Shown: positions 1 through 9,370 of the stretch, in pieces
Numbering within the stretch: position 1 is the stretch's first letter
Layout: each line of letters begins with the position of its first letter
NCBI GenBank assembly: GCA_021738625.1
Contig: JAIPBS010000001.1
Coordinates: forward strand, 1 to 64,000
DNA length: 64,000 bases
Direction: 5' to 3'
DNA from: Bacteroidales bacterium
Lineage (GTDB): Bacteria; Bacteroidota; Bacteroidia; Bacteroidales; JAIOZK01
Translations under genes and position numbers: made by a program
The notes under the pieces: generated by a model
What the model was told of the DNA's origin: nothing
What the model saw: the letters and a program-made list of their open reading frames with translations, nothing else
Database searches by the model: none

Positions 1-130
1 GGAAGGATTGTGCCTTTATGTTTTGATAATCCTCTGCAAATCAAACAAAAAGTAAAATCCCATCAGAATAAAAGCCTGTTTTTGATTTTAAGCGGTCAAT
101 TTTTATAGTAATTTTGATTTTGTGAATTAT

Positions 131-2950
131 TCAGGTTAGCTTGCTGATTTCGTTTTCAATAAGTTTTTGGTCTGTTATATCCAGCACAGTACCCATAATT
201 TTAATAAGTTTACCTGTTTGATCTTTTACACCTTTCGCTCTTGAAAGCAAGTACTTCTGCCCGGTAAAGTCAGGATTTCCCCTGTATTCCATTGAAGGTG
301 TAATCACACCTTTTTTCAAATTATCCAGCGCCACGCTAACTTTTTCCTTGTCGGCAGGATGAATGTGTTCAAGGTATTCATCAAAACCGGGTGCGTTGTC
401 GGATTGCTCAAAGCCAAGTAATTTAAACATCTGTTTAGACCACCATGTTTTTCCTGTCTGTAGATCCACCTCCCAGCTACCAAGGCGTGCATTTTCTTCG
501 GCCTGTTCCAGTTTTTTGTTGTATTCCCTAAGTTTTATCTCTGTCTCTATCTGTTCGGTGATTACTTCCGTATAAACGATGATGCCGCCTATTGTGTCTC
601 TACTTTCATACCAGGGCCTGCATTCCCATCGGGTCCAATCAGTCGTGCCGTTTGCCCGGTGGTAGGGATCGCGGTCGGCGCTTAATACTTCGCCCCTCAG
701 TGCGCGTTTGTGTACTTTACGCCATTTTTCAGGCAGATCGGGGAATACTTCGTAATGATGTTTGCCTATGACATCCAGACCACTAATTTTAAAGTCGTTT
801 AGATAGCGCTGACTAACATATATATACTGGAGATCCCGGTTGTGAACGGCAATAGCGCTGTTTGTATTTTCAATAATATAGCGCATCAGCTCATGTGATT
901 GCTTTAATTTTTCCTCAGCATTTTTACGATCGGTGATATCCTCACCCAGAGAGAGGATCATTCGAAATTCATCACCTTCGGTCAGAATGGTGTTGCTCCA
1001 CTCAATCATCCTTTTTTCGCCGGATTTGGTGATGATTTCATTTTCGAAATGATGATCAATGAGTTTGTTTTCTACAATTTCAGCCCAAACCCGGTAAATC
1101 TTTTCCTGCATATCTTCCGGAATAAAAACCCCTATCCATTCTTTGCCGATAACTTCTTCTGCTCTATAGCCGGTCAGTTTTTCGGCAAATTGATTAAATA
1201 ATTTGATCTTTGATCTTTCACCCAATCCAACAATAATATTCGGAGCGTTTTTTACAATATTTTCCGACCATTCCTTTTCTTTCTGTAATGACATTTCAGC
1301 GAGTTTGCGCTCGGTGATATCAACAACAGTGGTCAGGAAATAAAGCGGTTTTCGATTGGCATTCCTGTATATGGCAACGCTCACATCTGTCCAGATAAGC
1401 GAACCATTTTTATGAATGTATCTTTTTTCAAAGCGTGCTGAATCCCTGGTTCCGTTTAGAAGGGTTTCTATTAATTTTTCAATTGATTCGATTTCATCCG
1501 TAGGGGTAATGTCCTGCCACTTTTTGTTTTTTATTTCAGACTGGGAATATCCCAACATATCACAAAAGGCCTTATTGACATTGATTTCACCTGTGGGTTT
1601 TGTGATTGATTTACCTACATTGGCGGATTCAAAGACGGATTTGAATTTTTCTTCACTGCTTTTCAGCGCTTCATTTATGCTGTACTCCCTACTAACATCC
1701 CTGAATACCAGCACCACGCCTATAGTATCGCCATTCTTGTCAACAATGGGCGCACCGGAATCAGCGATCTGGTATTCCTTGCCGTTTTTTGCAATGAGCC
1801 TCGTATGATTGGCCAGTCCGACAATATGGCCCGTTTTCAATACTTTTTCAACCGGGTTACCCACAACATCTCCGGTCTTCGCATGATAAATATTAAATAT
1901 CTCTTGTATTTTTTTTCCTTTGGCAGCTTCAAATTCCCAAGCGGTAAGTTTTTCCGCAACCGGGTTCATGGCAGTAATACAAGCATTTGTATCAGTGGCA
2001 ATAACGGCGTCCCCGATTGAAAGGAGGGTTACGCGAAAATGCTCCCTGCTTTCCCATAAGGCTTTCTCGTCACGCTTTCTCTGCGTTATATCCTGCACGG
2101 TGCCTAATAATTCAGTTGCTTTGCCATCCACATAATTAATCCTTATATGTGTTTGCACTTCCAGCACTTTACCATCCTTTGTTACTACCCTATACCCTTG
2201 ATGTTCATGATGCGTCTCACCGGATTTAATACACCGATTAAGCCAGTCGATAACACGCTCCAGATCATCCGGATGATGAATATCAACATTGACTTTTTCG
2301 AAGTTTATTTTTTCATCTTCATCATAACCCAGCAATTCATACATTGCTTTCGACCATTGCACTTCGCCGGTCTGAACGTTCCAGGTGAAGTCGCCCATTT
2401 TTGCTATCCGCTGAGCGTCCAACAGCCGTTGCCGGCTTTTTTTTAATAATTCTTCCGATTTCATATTTTGCAAGGATTGGCTCAAATTTCCGGCAATGGT
2501 TTCAAGCAAATTGCGCTCTTCTTTCAAAAAAGGGCCTTCATCAGATGCGGATTTTTCTTCTAAATAACAAACCTGTAGCAATCCCATATCTTTCCCATCC
2601 ATTGTAACAGGAGATGTAAGCTTCCATGGTGTGTCGCTGTAATTTGCAGTCAGATATTCATTCCCATCTATTTTGATCTTAACACAGGTGATCTCAGGAA
2701 ATTGCCAGGCTTGCTTAATGATGTTTGATAACGACTGCATGAATTGATCGGTCGCAATTTCCTTGTCTGCCATCAGACTGGATGCCTCATAAAGACAATT
2801 CAATTCTTTAATACGCTCCTGGAGTGTTTGCTGATGATCAGCAATATCTTCAACAAACTCATCAAGGGCTTTTGCTTCAAGGGGCTTTTCCTTGCCGAAC
2901 AAAGCCTTTATTCTATTCTTGATAAAATCTTTATGACGCTGTTTTTTCAT
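131..2950 (-). CDS. Multi-PAS sensor protein without a visible output domain
   Basis: A 939-residue soluble protein. Residues about 50-165 form a GAF-like region. Six PAS/PAC units follow at roughly 175-290, 300-420, 430-550, 560-680, 685-805 and 815-930, several ending in the PAC-type motif 'DIT(E/Q/D)RK'. The motifs GYDEDE, GYSQSE, GYRAEE and GFEQSD mark PAS cores. No transmembrane segment or signal peptide is visible, so it should be cytoplasmic. The protein stops at 'LIENEISKLT', the helical linker that normally leads into HisKA, so no kinase, GGDEF or other output domain is present. It may be a truncated hybrid kinase, or a sensor that acts through a partner encoded beyond the left edge. 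The family call is secure; ligand and output are unknown. Confidence 0.85.
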   Translation of the reverse strand: MKKQRHKDFIKNRIKALFGKEKPLEAKALDEFVEDIADHQQTLQERIKELNCLYEASSLMADKEIATDQFMQSLSNIIKQAWQFPEITCVKIKIDGNEYLTANYSDTPWKLTSPVTMDGKDMGLLQVCYLEEKSASDEGPFLKEERNLLETIAGNLSQSLQNMKSEELLKKSRQRLLDAQRIAKMGDFTWNVQTGEVQWSKAMYELLGYDEDEKINFEKVNVDIHHPDDLERVIDWLNRCIKSGETHHEHQGYRVVTKDGKVLEVQTHIRINYVDGKATELLGTVQDITQRKRDEKALWESREHFRVTLLSIGDAVIATDTNACITAMNPVAEKLTAWEFEAAKGKKIQEIFNIYHAKTGDVVGNPVEKVLKTGHIVGLANHTRLIAKNGKEYQIADSGAPIVDKNGDTIGVVLVFRDVSREYSINEALKSSEEKFKSVFESANVGKSITKPTGEINVNKAFCDMLGYSQSEIKNKKWQDITPTDEIESIEKLIETLLNGTRDSARFEKRYIHKNGSLIWTDVSVAIYRNANRKPLYFLTTVVDITERKLAEMSLQKEKEWSENIVKNAPNIIVGLGERSKIKLFNQFAEKLTGYRAEEVIGKEWIGVFIPEDMQEKIYRVWAEIVENKLIDHHFENEIITKSGEKRMIEWSNTILTEGDEFRMILSLGEDITDRKNAEEKLKQSHELMRYIIENTNSAIAVHNRDLQYIYVSQRYLNDFKISGLDVIGKHHYEVFPDLPEKWRKVHKRALRGEVLSADRDPYHRANGTTDWTRWECRPWYESRDTIGGIIVYTEVITEQIETEIKLREYNKKLEQAEENARLGSWEVDLQTGKTWWSKQMFKLLGFEQSDNAPGFDEYLEHIHPADKEKVSVALDNLKKGVITPSMEYRGNPDFTGQKYLLSRAKGVKDQTGKLIKIMGTVLDITDQKLIENEISKLT

Positions 2951-3094
2951 CTAAAAGGGTTTAAAATATTCAAAACTTTAATAGATCTATTATCGTCAAT
3001 TGCAAAAGTTTTTAAAAATAATAAGATTTACTGAGAATGAAAAGAATATGTCCGCCAATGGAAATAAGTGATTCCATAAACATGTAATGTTTAA

Positions 3095-3125
3095 TTGACA
3101 TTTTGTTATTTATACATTACTTTTG
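3095..3125 (+). promoter_or_regulatory. Predicted Bacteroidota-type promoter
   Basis: The -33-like ATTG ends at 3097, followed by 20 bases and then TACTTTTG (3118-3125), which matches TAnnTTTG. The start codon at 3151 lies about 25 bases downstream. It would drive the membrane protein/HTH pair. Confidence 0.55.
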
Positions 3126-3150
3126 CATTTATCATCAAAAATCAAAATTC

Positions 3151-3627
3151 ATGAAAGCAAACTTTCTTTTCCCCGGCAAATTCAGGACAGTCGGCTGGAT
3201 ATTGTTTATACCCGGACTTATTCTTGGGGTGCTTTTCCTGTTTTTCAAATTTGAACCCGCCTTTCTGGAAATCAATATGCCTGCTCTTTTGAGCGAATCC
3301 TTTATGGATGGCGCTGTCTTCTGCACATATACGGAAACCAACCTGATCGATGAAATTGCAGGTATCCTGATCATAATGGGGGGACTGCTCATTGCTTTTT
3401 CAAAAGAAAAACAGGAAGACGAATTCATTTCCCGGATCAGGCTGGAGTCACTGGTTTGGGCAACCTATGTTAATTATGCCGTATTGTTGCTGGCCATCAT
3501 CTTTGTTTATGAACTGGCCTTTTTATGGATCATGGTTATCAATATGTTCACCCTGCTGTTCTTTTTCATCATAAGGTTCAACTGGGTATTGTATCAATCC
3601 AAAAAACGAATGCCCCATGAAGAATAA
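3151..3627 (+). CDS. Small multi-pass membrane protein paired with an HTH regulator
   Basis: A 158-residue protein, hydrophobic almost throughout. Likely membrane segments are near residues 11-33, 62-82 and 100-145 (probably four in total). I chose the ATG at 3151 because the reading frame further upstream runs back into the predicted promoter. No enzymatic motif is visible. Its 3' end overlaps the next gene, an XRE-type regulator, by 11 bases, so the two are almost certainly co-translated. Membrane protein plus small HTH pairs of this shape are common in bacteria, and the regulator usually controls its own operon. The function of the membrane protein is unknown. Confidence 0.75.
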   Translation: MKANFLFPGKFRTVGWILFIPGLILGVLFLFFKFEPAFLEINMPALLSESFMDGAVFCTYTETNLIDEIAGILIIMGGLLIAFSKEKQEDEFISRIRLESLVWATYVNYAVLLLAIIFVYELAFLWIMVINMFTLLFFFIIRFNWVLYQSKKRMPHEE

Positions 3628-3826
3628 GCTGAAAGTGGAACGGGCCGTAAAAAACATCACCCAGGCGCGGCTGGCCGAAATGGTGCAGGTGAGCCGGCAA
3701 ACCATCAACGCCATCGAATTGGGGAAATACAATCCTTCAACCGCACTGGCATTGAAGATCGCATTTGTTTTTGAAAAAAATGTGGATGAGATATTTTTGC
3801 TGGAGGAGGGGGATTGGGAGCGATAA
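3617..3826 (+). CDS. Small XRE-family helix-turn-helix regulator
   Basis: A 69-residue DNA-binding protein consisting of one HTH domain of the YozG-like minimal type. 'TQARLAEMVQVSRQTI' forms the helix-turn-helix, followed by 'NAIELGKYNPSTALALKIA' and the C-terminal 'VDEIFLLEE' typical of this group. It overlaps the preceding membrane-protein gene by 11 bases, which implies translational coupling. It probably regulates that operon. No ligand-binding domain is present. Confidence 0.88.
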   Translation: MKNKLKVERAVKNITQARLAEMVQVSRQTINAIELGKYNPSTALALKIAFVFEKNVDEIFLLEEGDWER

Positions 3827-3830
3827 ATTC

Positions 3831-4232
3831 TCAATCTGTTTCTTCTTCAATCATTTTTGCAATCACCTTAATGATATCTTCAGCGGGTTTAAACAACTGT
3901 TTCAAATGATCCGGTTCAAGCTCAAATAGGTTATCATAGTCTCCTTTTTGTCGCCAATCATGAAGTTTTGAAAACAATTTTCCAAATTTCTTATCAATGA
4001 TACCCGTTTTTACAAAGTGCGATGAAAACATGCTCTTGGTTGTGGAATGGCTCTTGGTATCTATTTCATTTAATATAAGCAAGGCATTCACTGAATAAAA
4101 TACAGCATAGTAAAGTCTATTCATGGCTGAATTCCAGTATTCATTCTCCGCTAATAGCTTTGCAGCATCGAAGGTTTCGAAGGCAGATTTTATTCTATGT
4201 CTGGCATATGCTTTTCTTTCTTCAAGGTTCAT
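3831..4232 (-). CDS. HEPN-domain protein (COG1895-like), partner of MNT
   Basis: A 133-residue all-helical HEPN protein, recognised by 'AMNRLYYAVFYSVNALL' (about residues 36-52) and the 'KLHDWRQKGDYDN' region (89-101). In characterised HEPN-MNT toxins the RNase motif is R-x4-Y-x-H. Here R94 and Y99 are present but the histidine position is asparagine (N101), so RNase activity is doubtful. The start overlaps the MNT stop by four bases (ATGA), which indicates coupled translation of a two-gene module. Likely role: toxin or degenerate toxin of a type II/VII-like MNT-HEPN system, or a nucleotide-binding accessory. Confidence 0.82.
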   Translation of the reverse strand: MNLEERKAYARHRIKSAFETFDAAKLLAENEYWNSAMNRLYYAVFYSVNALLILNEIDTKSHSTTKSMFSSHFVKTGIIDKKFGKLFSKLHDWRQKGDYDNLFELEPDHLKQLFKPAEDIIKVIAKMIEEETD

Positions 4233-4546
4233 ATCTCAATTCCTTCTCTTTGAACATTGTGATAAAATGGAGAAAACCGTTGACGTTCCTGCCATTCTTT
4301 CTTTGAATAAACAAAAAGCGTAAGCACTTCTCCGGTTTCAAGTTCCAGATCAAAGAGGGCATCCCTGAATTTATCTTCTATAGCAAAATCGACCGGGTAA
4401 TTCGTTAGTACCAGAATATCCCAATCCGAATCCGCACGTTCATCGCCTCTGGCCCTGGAACCATAAAGAATCACTTCAGCGTTAGAGTCAACTTTGTTTA
4501 TGGATTGACGTATCAGCCTGGTAATATTTTCAGTTTCCTGATTCAT
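4229..4546 (-). CDS. MNT-type nucleotidyltransferase, partner of HEPN protein
   Basis: A 105-residue minimal nucleotidyltransferase. It carries the Pol-beta superfamily signature GSRARGD (29-35) followed by SDWD (40-43), whose two aspartates bind metal. The family (MNT, antitoxin of HEPN-MNT pairs) can AMPylate its HEPN partner on tyrosines. It lies immediately upstream of, and overlaps by four bases, the HEPN gene. The order antitoxin then toxin on one transcript is usual for this module. Assignment to the family is firm; antitoxin activity is inferred. Confidence 0.87.
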   Translation of the reverse strand: MNQETENITRLIRQSINKVDSNAEVILYGSRARGDERADSDWDILVLTNYPVDFAIEDKFRDALFDLELETGEVLTLFVYSKKEWQERQRFSPFYHNVQREGIEI

Positions 4547-4602
4547 ATCTCAAAGTTAGCTAAAATGTTCAATTTATACACATTTAAAATATGAGATTGC
4601 CA

Positions 4603-5274
4603 TCAATACGTAAAATCCCTGCTCCCCTTTTTCCAGTATGCGTTGGGGTCGTCTTCATCATCGTCCTCTTCCAGTTCGTCCCATTCCCAGGAATAAATTT
4701 TTCGGCGGGGGCCTTGTTTCCTGAAGTAAACCGCCAACACCAGTCCGGCCACCAAACCCATCAGATGTGACTCCCAGCTGATGTTCTGTTCGGGCAGGAA
4801 CTGCGGGAAAACGCCCCAGATCATACTTCCGTATAAGAAGATAACAATAAGCGCAAGGGCCGTAAGCCTGGGATTCTTTCGGATCACACCGCTAAAGAAC
4901 AGAAAAGCGGCCAGCCCGTAAACCAGTCCGCTGGCGCCGATATGATACGATTCACGGGCAAACACCCACACCCATAAACCGGTGATGATCCAAATGAGGA
5001 TAAATACCTTGTAGGCAAGGCTTCTGTAAAAATAAAAAAGCATCAGGGTGAGGAAGAATAAAGAAGCGCTGTTGGCGATCAAATGCGAAAAGTCGCCATG
5101 AACAAGCGGAGCGGTAATGATCCCGATCAATCCGTAAGCTTCTAGCGGATATACCCCCAAAAAAACAAAGCGAGTTCCCAACGCCCATTCCAGTAATTTC
5201 ACCAACCAGATCGCCAGCAGAAGGATCACTGGAAATATCAGGCTATTCTTAAGTTTTCTCTTTTCTTCTTTCAT
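4603..5274 (-). CDS. Rhomboid-family intramembrane serine protease
   Basis: A 223-residue inner-membrane protein with about six membrane helices. The catalytic dyad is visible: Ser115 in 'HIGASGLVYG' and His170 in 'SHLMG'. 'APLVHGDFSHLIANS' (about 55-69) supplies the conserved HxxxHxxxN loop. The soluble C-terminal tail is acidic and aromatic ('WDELEEDDDEDD'), which is unusual but plausible. Rhomboids cleave membrane proteins within their helices; the substrate is unknown. The gene stands alone between the MNT-HEPN pair and a divergent beta-barrel gene. Confidence 0.9.
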   Translation of the reverse strand: MKEEKRKLKNSLIFPVILLLAIWLVKLLEWALGTRFVFLGVYPLEAYGLIGIITAPLVHGDFSHLIANSASLFFLTLMLFYFYRSLAYKVFILIWIITGLWVWVFARESYHIGASGLVYGLAAFLFFSGVIRKNPRLTALALIVIFLYGSMIWGVFPQFLPEQNISWESHLMGLVAGLVLAVYFRKQGPRRKIYSWEWDELEEDDDEDDPNAYWKKGSRDFTY

Positions 5275-5421
5275 ATTTTCATTTTACGAAATAAAATTGC
5301 GACCCTTTGTCTTTTCCTTTGTCGTTATAGTTGAAGTTTGAACAAATTCCGAATTCATAACTTTATAACAAAAAGATCAGCAAAATAAAGTAATTCAGGC
5401 ATTAATCAAAAATTAAACCAT

Positions 5422-6120
5422 ATGAAAACGACTAAACTCATTATTGGGATTTTCGCGCTTTTATTTAGCACTGTAAGGCTTAGCGCACAAGAGGAAGACG
5501 GCATGCGATATCTGTTCGGGCCGGGTGACAGGGACATCAGCATTTCGGGCTTTGGCGGACCTTTTGTCGGGTTCACTGCCATGGGCGATGAATTCGCCGT
5601 TACATCCGGAGGCGGTGGCGCCGTTTTGTTCAACCAGCGCTTTTTTGTCGGGGGTTACGGCGAAGGTGTGGCAAGCCTTCATGAAGAAGACCTGATCATT
5701 TACAGCCGCACCCTTGGCAAAAATGTCACCTACCCTGATTTGAAAAAGAATTTCGGACATGGCGGTTTCTGGATCGGCTACATCAACAAACCACACAGTG
5801 TGTTTCACTGGGGCATTAACAGCAAGTTTGGCTTCGGGGCCGTCACCCTGAATGAAGGAACATTCGGTTCGGATCATCATGATGATTTCGAATACGACAA
5901 TGTTTTTGTGATCAGCCCCGAGTTGGTATTCGAACTCAACTTGCTGAAATGGCTCCGAATCAATGTGGGGGTTGGCTATCAATACGTTGCGGGCATCAAT
6001 AAGGAATACGAATACCAATTGCCGGACGGCAAAACCGAATACAGGAAGTATTTCGAGCCTGAGGATTTCAGCAAACCCATCGGACACATCAGCTTCCTTT
6101 TTGGCTGGTTCGAGAATTAA
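5422..6120 (+). CDS. Predicted outer-membrane beta-barrel protein
   Basis: A 232-residue secreted protein with a signal peptide ending near residue 23 ('FSTVRLSAQ'). The rest is rich in glycine and alternating aromatic residues and ends in 'SFLFGWFEN', consistent with a small outer-membrane barrel. I do not recognise a named family. It sits 33 bases upstream of the TonB-receptor gene on the same strand and may belong to the same envelope operon. Function unknown. Confidence 0.7.
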   Translation: MKTTKLIIGIFALLFSTVRLSAQEEDGMRYLFGPGDRDISISGFGGPFVGFTAMGDEFAVTSGGGGAVLFNQRFFVGGYGEGVASLHEEDLIIYSRTLGKNVTYPDLKKNFGHGGFWIGYINKPHSVFHWGINSKFGFGAVTLNEGTFGSDHHDDFEYDNVFVISPELVFELNLLKWLRINVGVGYQYVAGINKEYEYQLPDGKTEYRKYFEPEDFSKPIGHISFLFGWFEN

Positions 6121-6153
6121 TGATCAATACACAACGTTAGTAATTTGTTAGTG

Positions 6154-8502
6154 ATGAAAGTTTTGATTTTATATATCACATGGGCCTTTATTATGCCTTT
6201 TGCAAGCATGGCAGAGGGTGAGGATGATTTGGGCAACAAGTTCACGATCAGCGGGCATATCATTGACGCCCAGAATGGAGAAGACCTGATCGGTGCAAGC
6301 GTTTATGCGGAAGAGATCAAAGGAGGCACCATCACAAACGTGTATGGATTCTATTCCCTGAGCCTGGAACCGGGAAGATATAACATACAGTTTTCTTACG
6401 TGGGTTATGAGACGGTCATCAAACAAATCGACCTGAATAAAAACATTACCCTCGATATCGAATTGGAACAAAAAGAAGAAATGTTGAAGGAAGTAGTGAT
6501 ACAGGGAGAGTCGAAAACGGCCAATGTCACCAAAACCGAAATGAGTGTGAGCAAGCTCAACACCCGCAGCATTAAAAAGATTCCGGCCCTGATGGGGGAA
6601 GTGGACATCATCAAGGCCATCCAACTATTGCCCGGCGTACAGACCACTGCCGAAGGCAGTTCGGGTTTCAGTGTGCGCGGCGGCGCCCCCGATCAGAACC
6701 TGATTTTGCTTGATGAGGCCACGGTTTACAACCCTTCGCACCTCATGGGATTTTTCTCGGTGTTTAACAACGACGCCATCAAAGACATCAAATTGTATAA
6801 AGGTGACATTCCGGCAGCCCATGGCGGCCGTTTGTCTTCCCTGCTGGATGTACGCATGAAAGACGGGAACCTGAAAAATTTCTCGGGAACCGGTGGCATC
6901 GGCACAATCTCCAGCCGGCTGACCCTGGAAGGGCCGCTGGAAAAAGAAAAAGCCTCATTCATCATGTCGGGCCGAAGGACATACGCGGATTTGTTTCTGA
7001 AGCTCTCAAGCGATGAGGAACTGCGCAACAATACCATGTATTTTTATGATCTCAATGCCAAGGTCAACTACAAGTTCGACGACAACAATCGCTTTTTTGT
7101 TTCGGGTTATTTCGGGAAAGATGTTTTCAAAAATGATGATTTTAAAATGGGATGGGGCAATCAAACCATTACCATGCGCTGGAATCATTTGTTCTCCAAA
7201 AAACTGTTTTCCAACTTCACCCTGATCCGAAGTAAATTCGATTATTACCTGGGTGTGCCGGAAGGCGAGGCCAATTCATTTATCTGGGAGTCCGCCCTTA
7301 CCGATTACAAGCTGCGTACGGATTTCAATTATTATGTAAACGCCAGCAACACCATAAAATTTGGCGTGAGCAGCATCTACCATGATTTCATGCCGGGCAA
7401 AGCCAGGGGAACAGGTGAAGAAACCTTTTTCAACGAATATATTGTTCCCGACGCCTATGCCTTGGAGTCAGCGGTTTACGTGAGCAACGAACAGGACCTG
7501 GGCAGCAGGCTGAGCCTGAAGTACGGTCTGCGTTTTTCCCTTTTCAACAATGTTGGAGAAGGAACCATTTACAATTATGATGAAGAATTCCAAAAGATAG
7601 ATTCAACGGTTTATCCCGGAGGGGAATTCTTCAACACCTTTTCAGGGCTGGAGCCCAGAATCGGCTTAAAATACATGCTGAACGAGTTCTCTTCGATCAA
7701 GGCCAGCTATTCCAGAACCAGGCAGTACATTCACCTGGCCAGCAACTCCACGGCGGGCACGCCCCTGGATGTGTGGTTCCCTTCCAGCCCGAATGTGAAG
7801 CCACAGGTAGCCGACCAGTGGGCGCTGGGTTATTTCAGGAACTTCAGAAACAACACCATCGAAACATCGGTTGAAGTGTATTACAAGCTCAACGACAACG
7901 CCATCGACTTTAAAGATCATGCCGAATTGTTGCTCAACCAGGAAATGGAAGGAGAGCTTAGGTTCGGCGATTCATGGTCTTATGGTGCGGAATTCCTGGT
8001 TAAACTCAATCTGGAACGCATCAACGGCTGGGTAAGCTACACTTACTCCAGGACCTGGCGCGAATTCGAGGACATCGACAATGGCAAAAAATACCCAGCC
8101 CCCTACGACAGGCCCAATGATGTATCGGTTGTCCTGAACTGCAGCCTTTCCGAAAGGCTCGAAATAGGCGCCAACTGGGTTTATATGACCGGATCGCCGG
8201 TGACTTTCCCGACCGGACGCTTTGTATACGGCAATGTGATCGCGCCGGTATATTCCGACAGAAACGCTTACCGGCTGCCCGACTATCACAGGCTTGATTT
8301 TTCAATCACATGGAAGGACAAAGAAAAACCCGGCAAAAAATGGTATGGTGAATGGAACCTCTCGGTTTACAATGCCTATGCGAGAAAAAATGCCTGGGTG
8401 ATCAATTTTGAATCGGAACCGGGCAATCCCAATCAGAAATATGCTGAAATGACCTATCTGTTCGGGATTGTCCCTTCCATCACTTATAACTTTCATTTTT
8501 AA
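6154..8502 (+). CDS. TonB-dependent outer-membrane receptor with CarboxypepD_reg-like N-terminus
   Basis: A 782-residue receptor. The ATG at 6154 is preferred over the upstream TTG because it starts the signal peptide cleanly. After the signal peptide (about 1-22) comes a carboxypeptidase-regulatory-like domain (about 28-110; 'ISGHIIDAQNGEDLIGASV', 'YGFYSL', 'FSYVGYET'), then a plug domain ('LPGVQTTAEGSSGFSVRGG', 'DQNLILLDEATVYNPSHL'), then the 22-stranded barrel ending in 'SITYNFHF'. It takes up an unidentified ligand using TonB energy. It overlaps the following DUF4249 lipoprotein gene by one base (TAATG), a pairing seen repeatedly in Bacteroidota. There is no SusD-like partner, so this is not a classical polysaccharide utilisation locus. 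Confidence 0.92.
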   Translation: MKVLILYITWAFIMPFASMAEGEDDLGNKFTISGHIIDAQNGEDLIGASVYAEEIKGGTITNVYGFYSLSLEPGRYNIQFSYVGYETVIKQIDLNKNITLDIELEQKEEMLKEVVIQGESKTANVTKTEMSVSKLNTRSIKKIPALMGEVDIIKAIQLLPGVQTTAEGSSGFSVRGGAPDQNLILLDEATVYNPSHLMGFFSVFNNDAIKDIKLYKGDIPAAHGGRLSSLLDVRMKDGNLKNFSGTGGIGTISSRLTLEGPLEKEKASFIMSGRRTYADLFLKLSSDEELRNNTMYFYDLNAKVNYKFDDNNRFFVSGYFGKDVFKNDDFKMGWGNQTITMRWNHLFSKKLFSNFTLIRSKFDYYLGVPEGEANSFIWESALTDYKLRTDFNYYVNASNTIKFGVSSIYHDFMPGKARGTGEETFFNEYIVPDAYALESAVYVSNEQDLGSRLSLKYGLRFSLFNNVGEGTIYNYDEEFQKIDSTVYPGGEFFNTFSGLEPRIGLKYMLNEFSSIKASYSRTRQYIHLASNSTAGTPLDVWFPSSPNVKPQVADQWALGYFRNFRNNTIETSVEVYYKLNDNAIDFKDHAELLLNQEMEGELRFGDSWSYGAEFLVKLNLERINGWVSYTYSRTWREFEDIDNGKKYPAPYDRPNDVSVVLNCSLSERLEIGANWVYMTGSPVTFPTGRFVYGNVIAPVYSDRNAYRLPDYHRLDFSITWKDKEKPGKKWYGEWNLSVYNAYARKNAWVINFESEPGNPNQKYAEMTYLFGIVPSITYNFHF

Positions 8503-9365
8503 TGATAAAACAAAAAGAAATGAAAACAATACACAAAATATGTTTGGCATTGCTGATCGCTGTCACTGCTTTTTCATGCACTGAGCGGATCGACATTGAA
8601 CTTGACGACACATATACCAGGCTGGTTGTGGAAGGATACATGACAACCGAGGCAAATCAGAATTATATCCGTCTGACCAAAACAACCAGTTATTTTTATG
8701 GTGAGCAACCGCCTGCGGTAAGGGGTGCAACTGTGATAGTTTCTGACGGGGACACCAGCTGGCAACTGACCGAACGCGCAAAGGGCATCTACCGCTTCGA
8801 TCCGCCCGTAGCCGGTAAGGTTGGTAAAGTCTACACGCTCAATATAGTGCTGGCAGAAGCCCTGAGTGAGCAAACCGAATACACGGCCTCTTCCAGGATC
8901 AACCCGATCAATGAAATTGATTCGATCGCCGTGGCCTTCAGAAACAACTGGAATTTCTGGGAAGTGAAGTGTTATGCCCAGGACCCTCCCAGCACGGAAT
9001 TTTATATGTTCAGAATACTGAAAAACGGTATGATGGTCACAGATTCCATCGACGAGGTGATGGTGGTGGATGATGTGCTTTATAATGGCAGCTACACCAA
9101 TGGAATAGGCATAGGCTGGCTGGATGAAAGACGTGCAGACGAACGCCTGAGGATAGGGGACACCGTGGAAGTCTTAATGTCGAGCATAACCGAAGGATAC
9201 ACTGATTTTGTATGGACCCTTCAGGAGGAATCCGGCTATCAGAACCCATTGTTCGGCGGACCGCCGGCCAACGTGCAGGGCAACATCAGCAATGGCGCTT
9301 TGGGCTACTTTGCAGCTTATTCGAACACCCGGGCCTCAACGACCGTAAACGTTACAAAAGACTGA
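8502..9365 (+). CDS. DUF4249-family lipoprotein, partner of the TonB receptor
   Basis: A lipoprotein of 287 residues (or 281 if translation starts at the ATG at 8520). The lipobox is 'LIAVTAFSC', and 'VEGYMTTEANQNYIRLTKT' is typical of DUF4249. The family consistently follows TonB receptors of the preceding type and is thought to be an outer-membrane-associated partner in uptake. The start codon at 8502 overlaps the receptor stop (TAATG), which suggests coupling; the 8520 ATG gives a more ordinary signal peptide. Ligand unknown. The 3' end faces the end of the next gene with only five bases between them. Confidence 0.83.
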   Translation: MIKQKEMKTIHKICLALLIAVTAFSCTERIDIELDDTYTRLVVEGYMTTEANQNYIRLTKTTSYFYGEQPPAVRGATVIVSDGDTSWQLTERAKGIYRFDPPVAGKVGKVYTLNIVLAEALSEQTEYTASSRINPINEIDSIAVAFRNNWNFWEVKCYAQDPPSTEFYMFRILKNGMMVTDSIDEVMVVDDVLYNGSYTNGIGIGWLDERRADERLRIGDTVEVLMSSITEGYTDFVWTLQEESGYQNPLFGGPPANVQGNISNGALGYFAAYSNTRASTTVNVTKD

Positions 9366-9370
9366 TGAAG

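Noticed and set aside
3617..4546. HTH gene as part of the MNT-HEPN module
   Set aside because: It is on the opposite strand, overlaps the membrane-protein gene and ends tail to tail with HEPN.
5461..6087. 208-codon open frame on the minus strand
   Set aside because: Antisense shadow of the beta-barrel gene at 5422-6120, which has a signal peptide and fits the operon.
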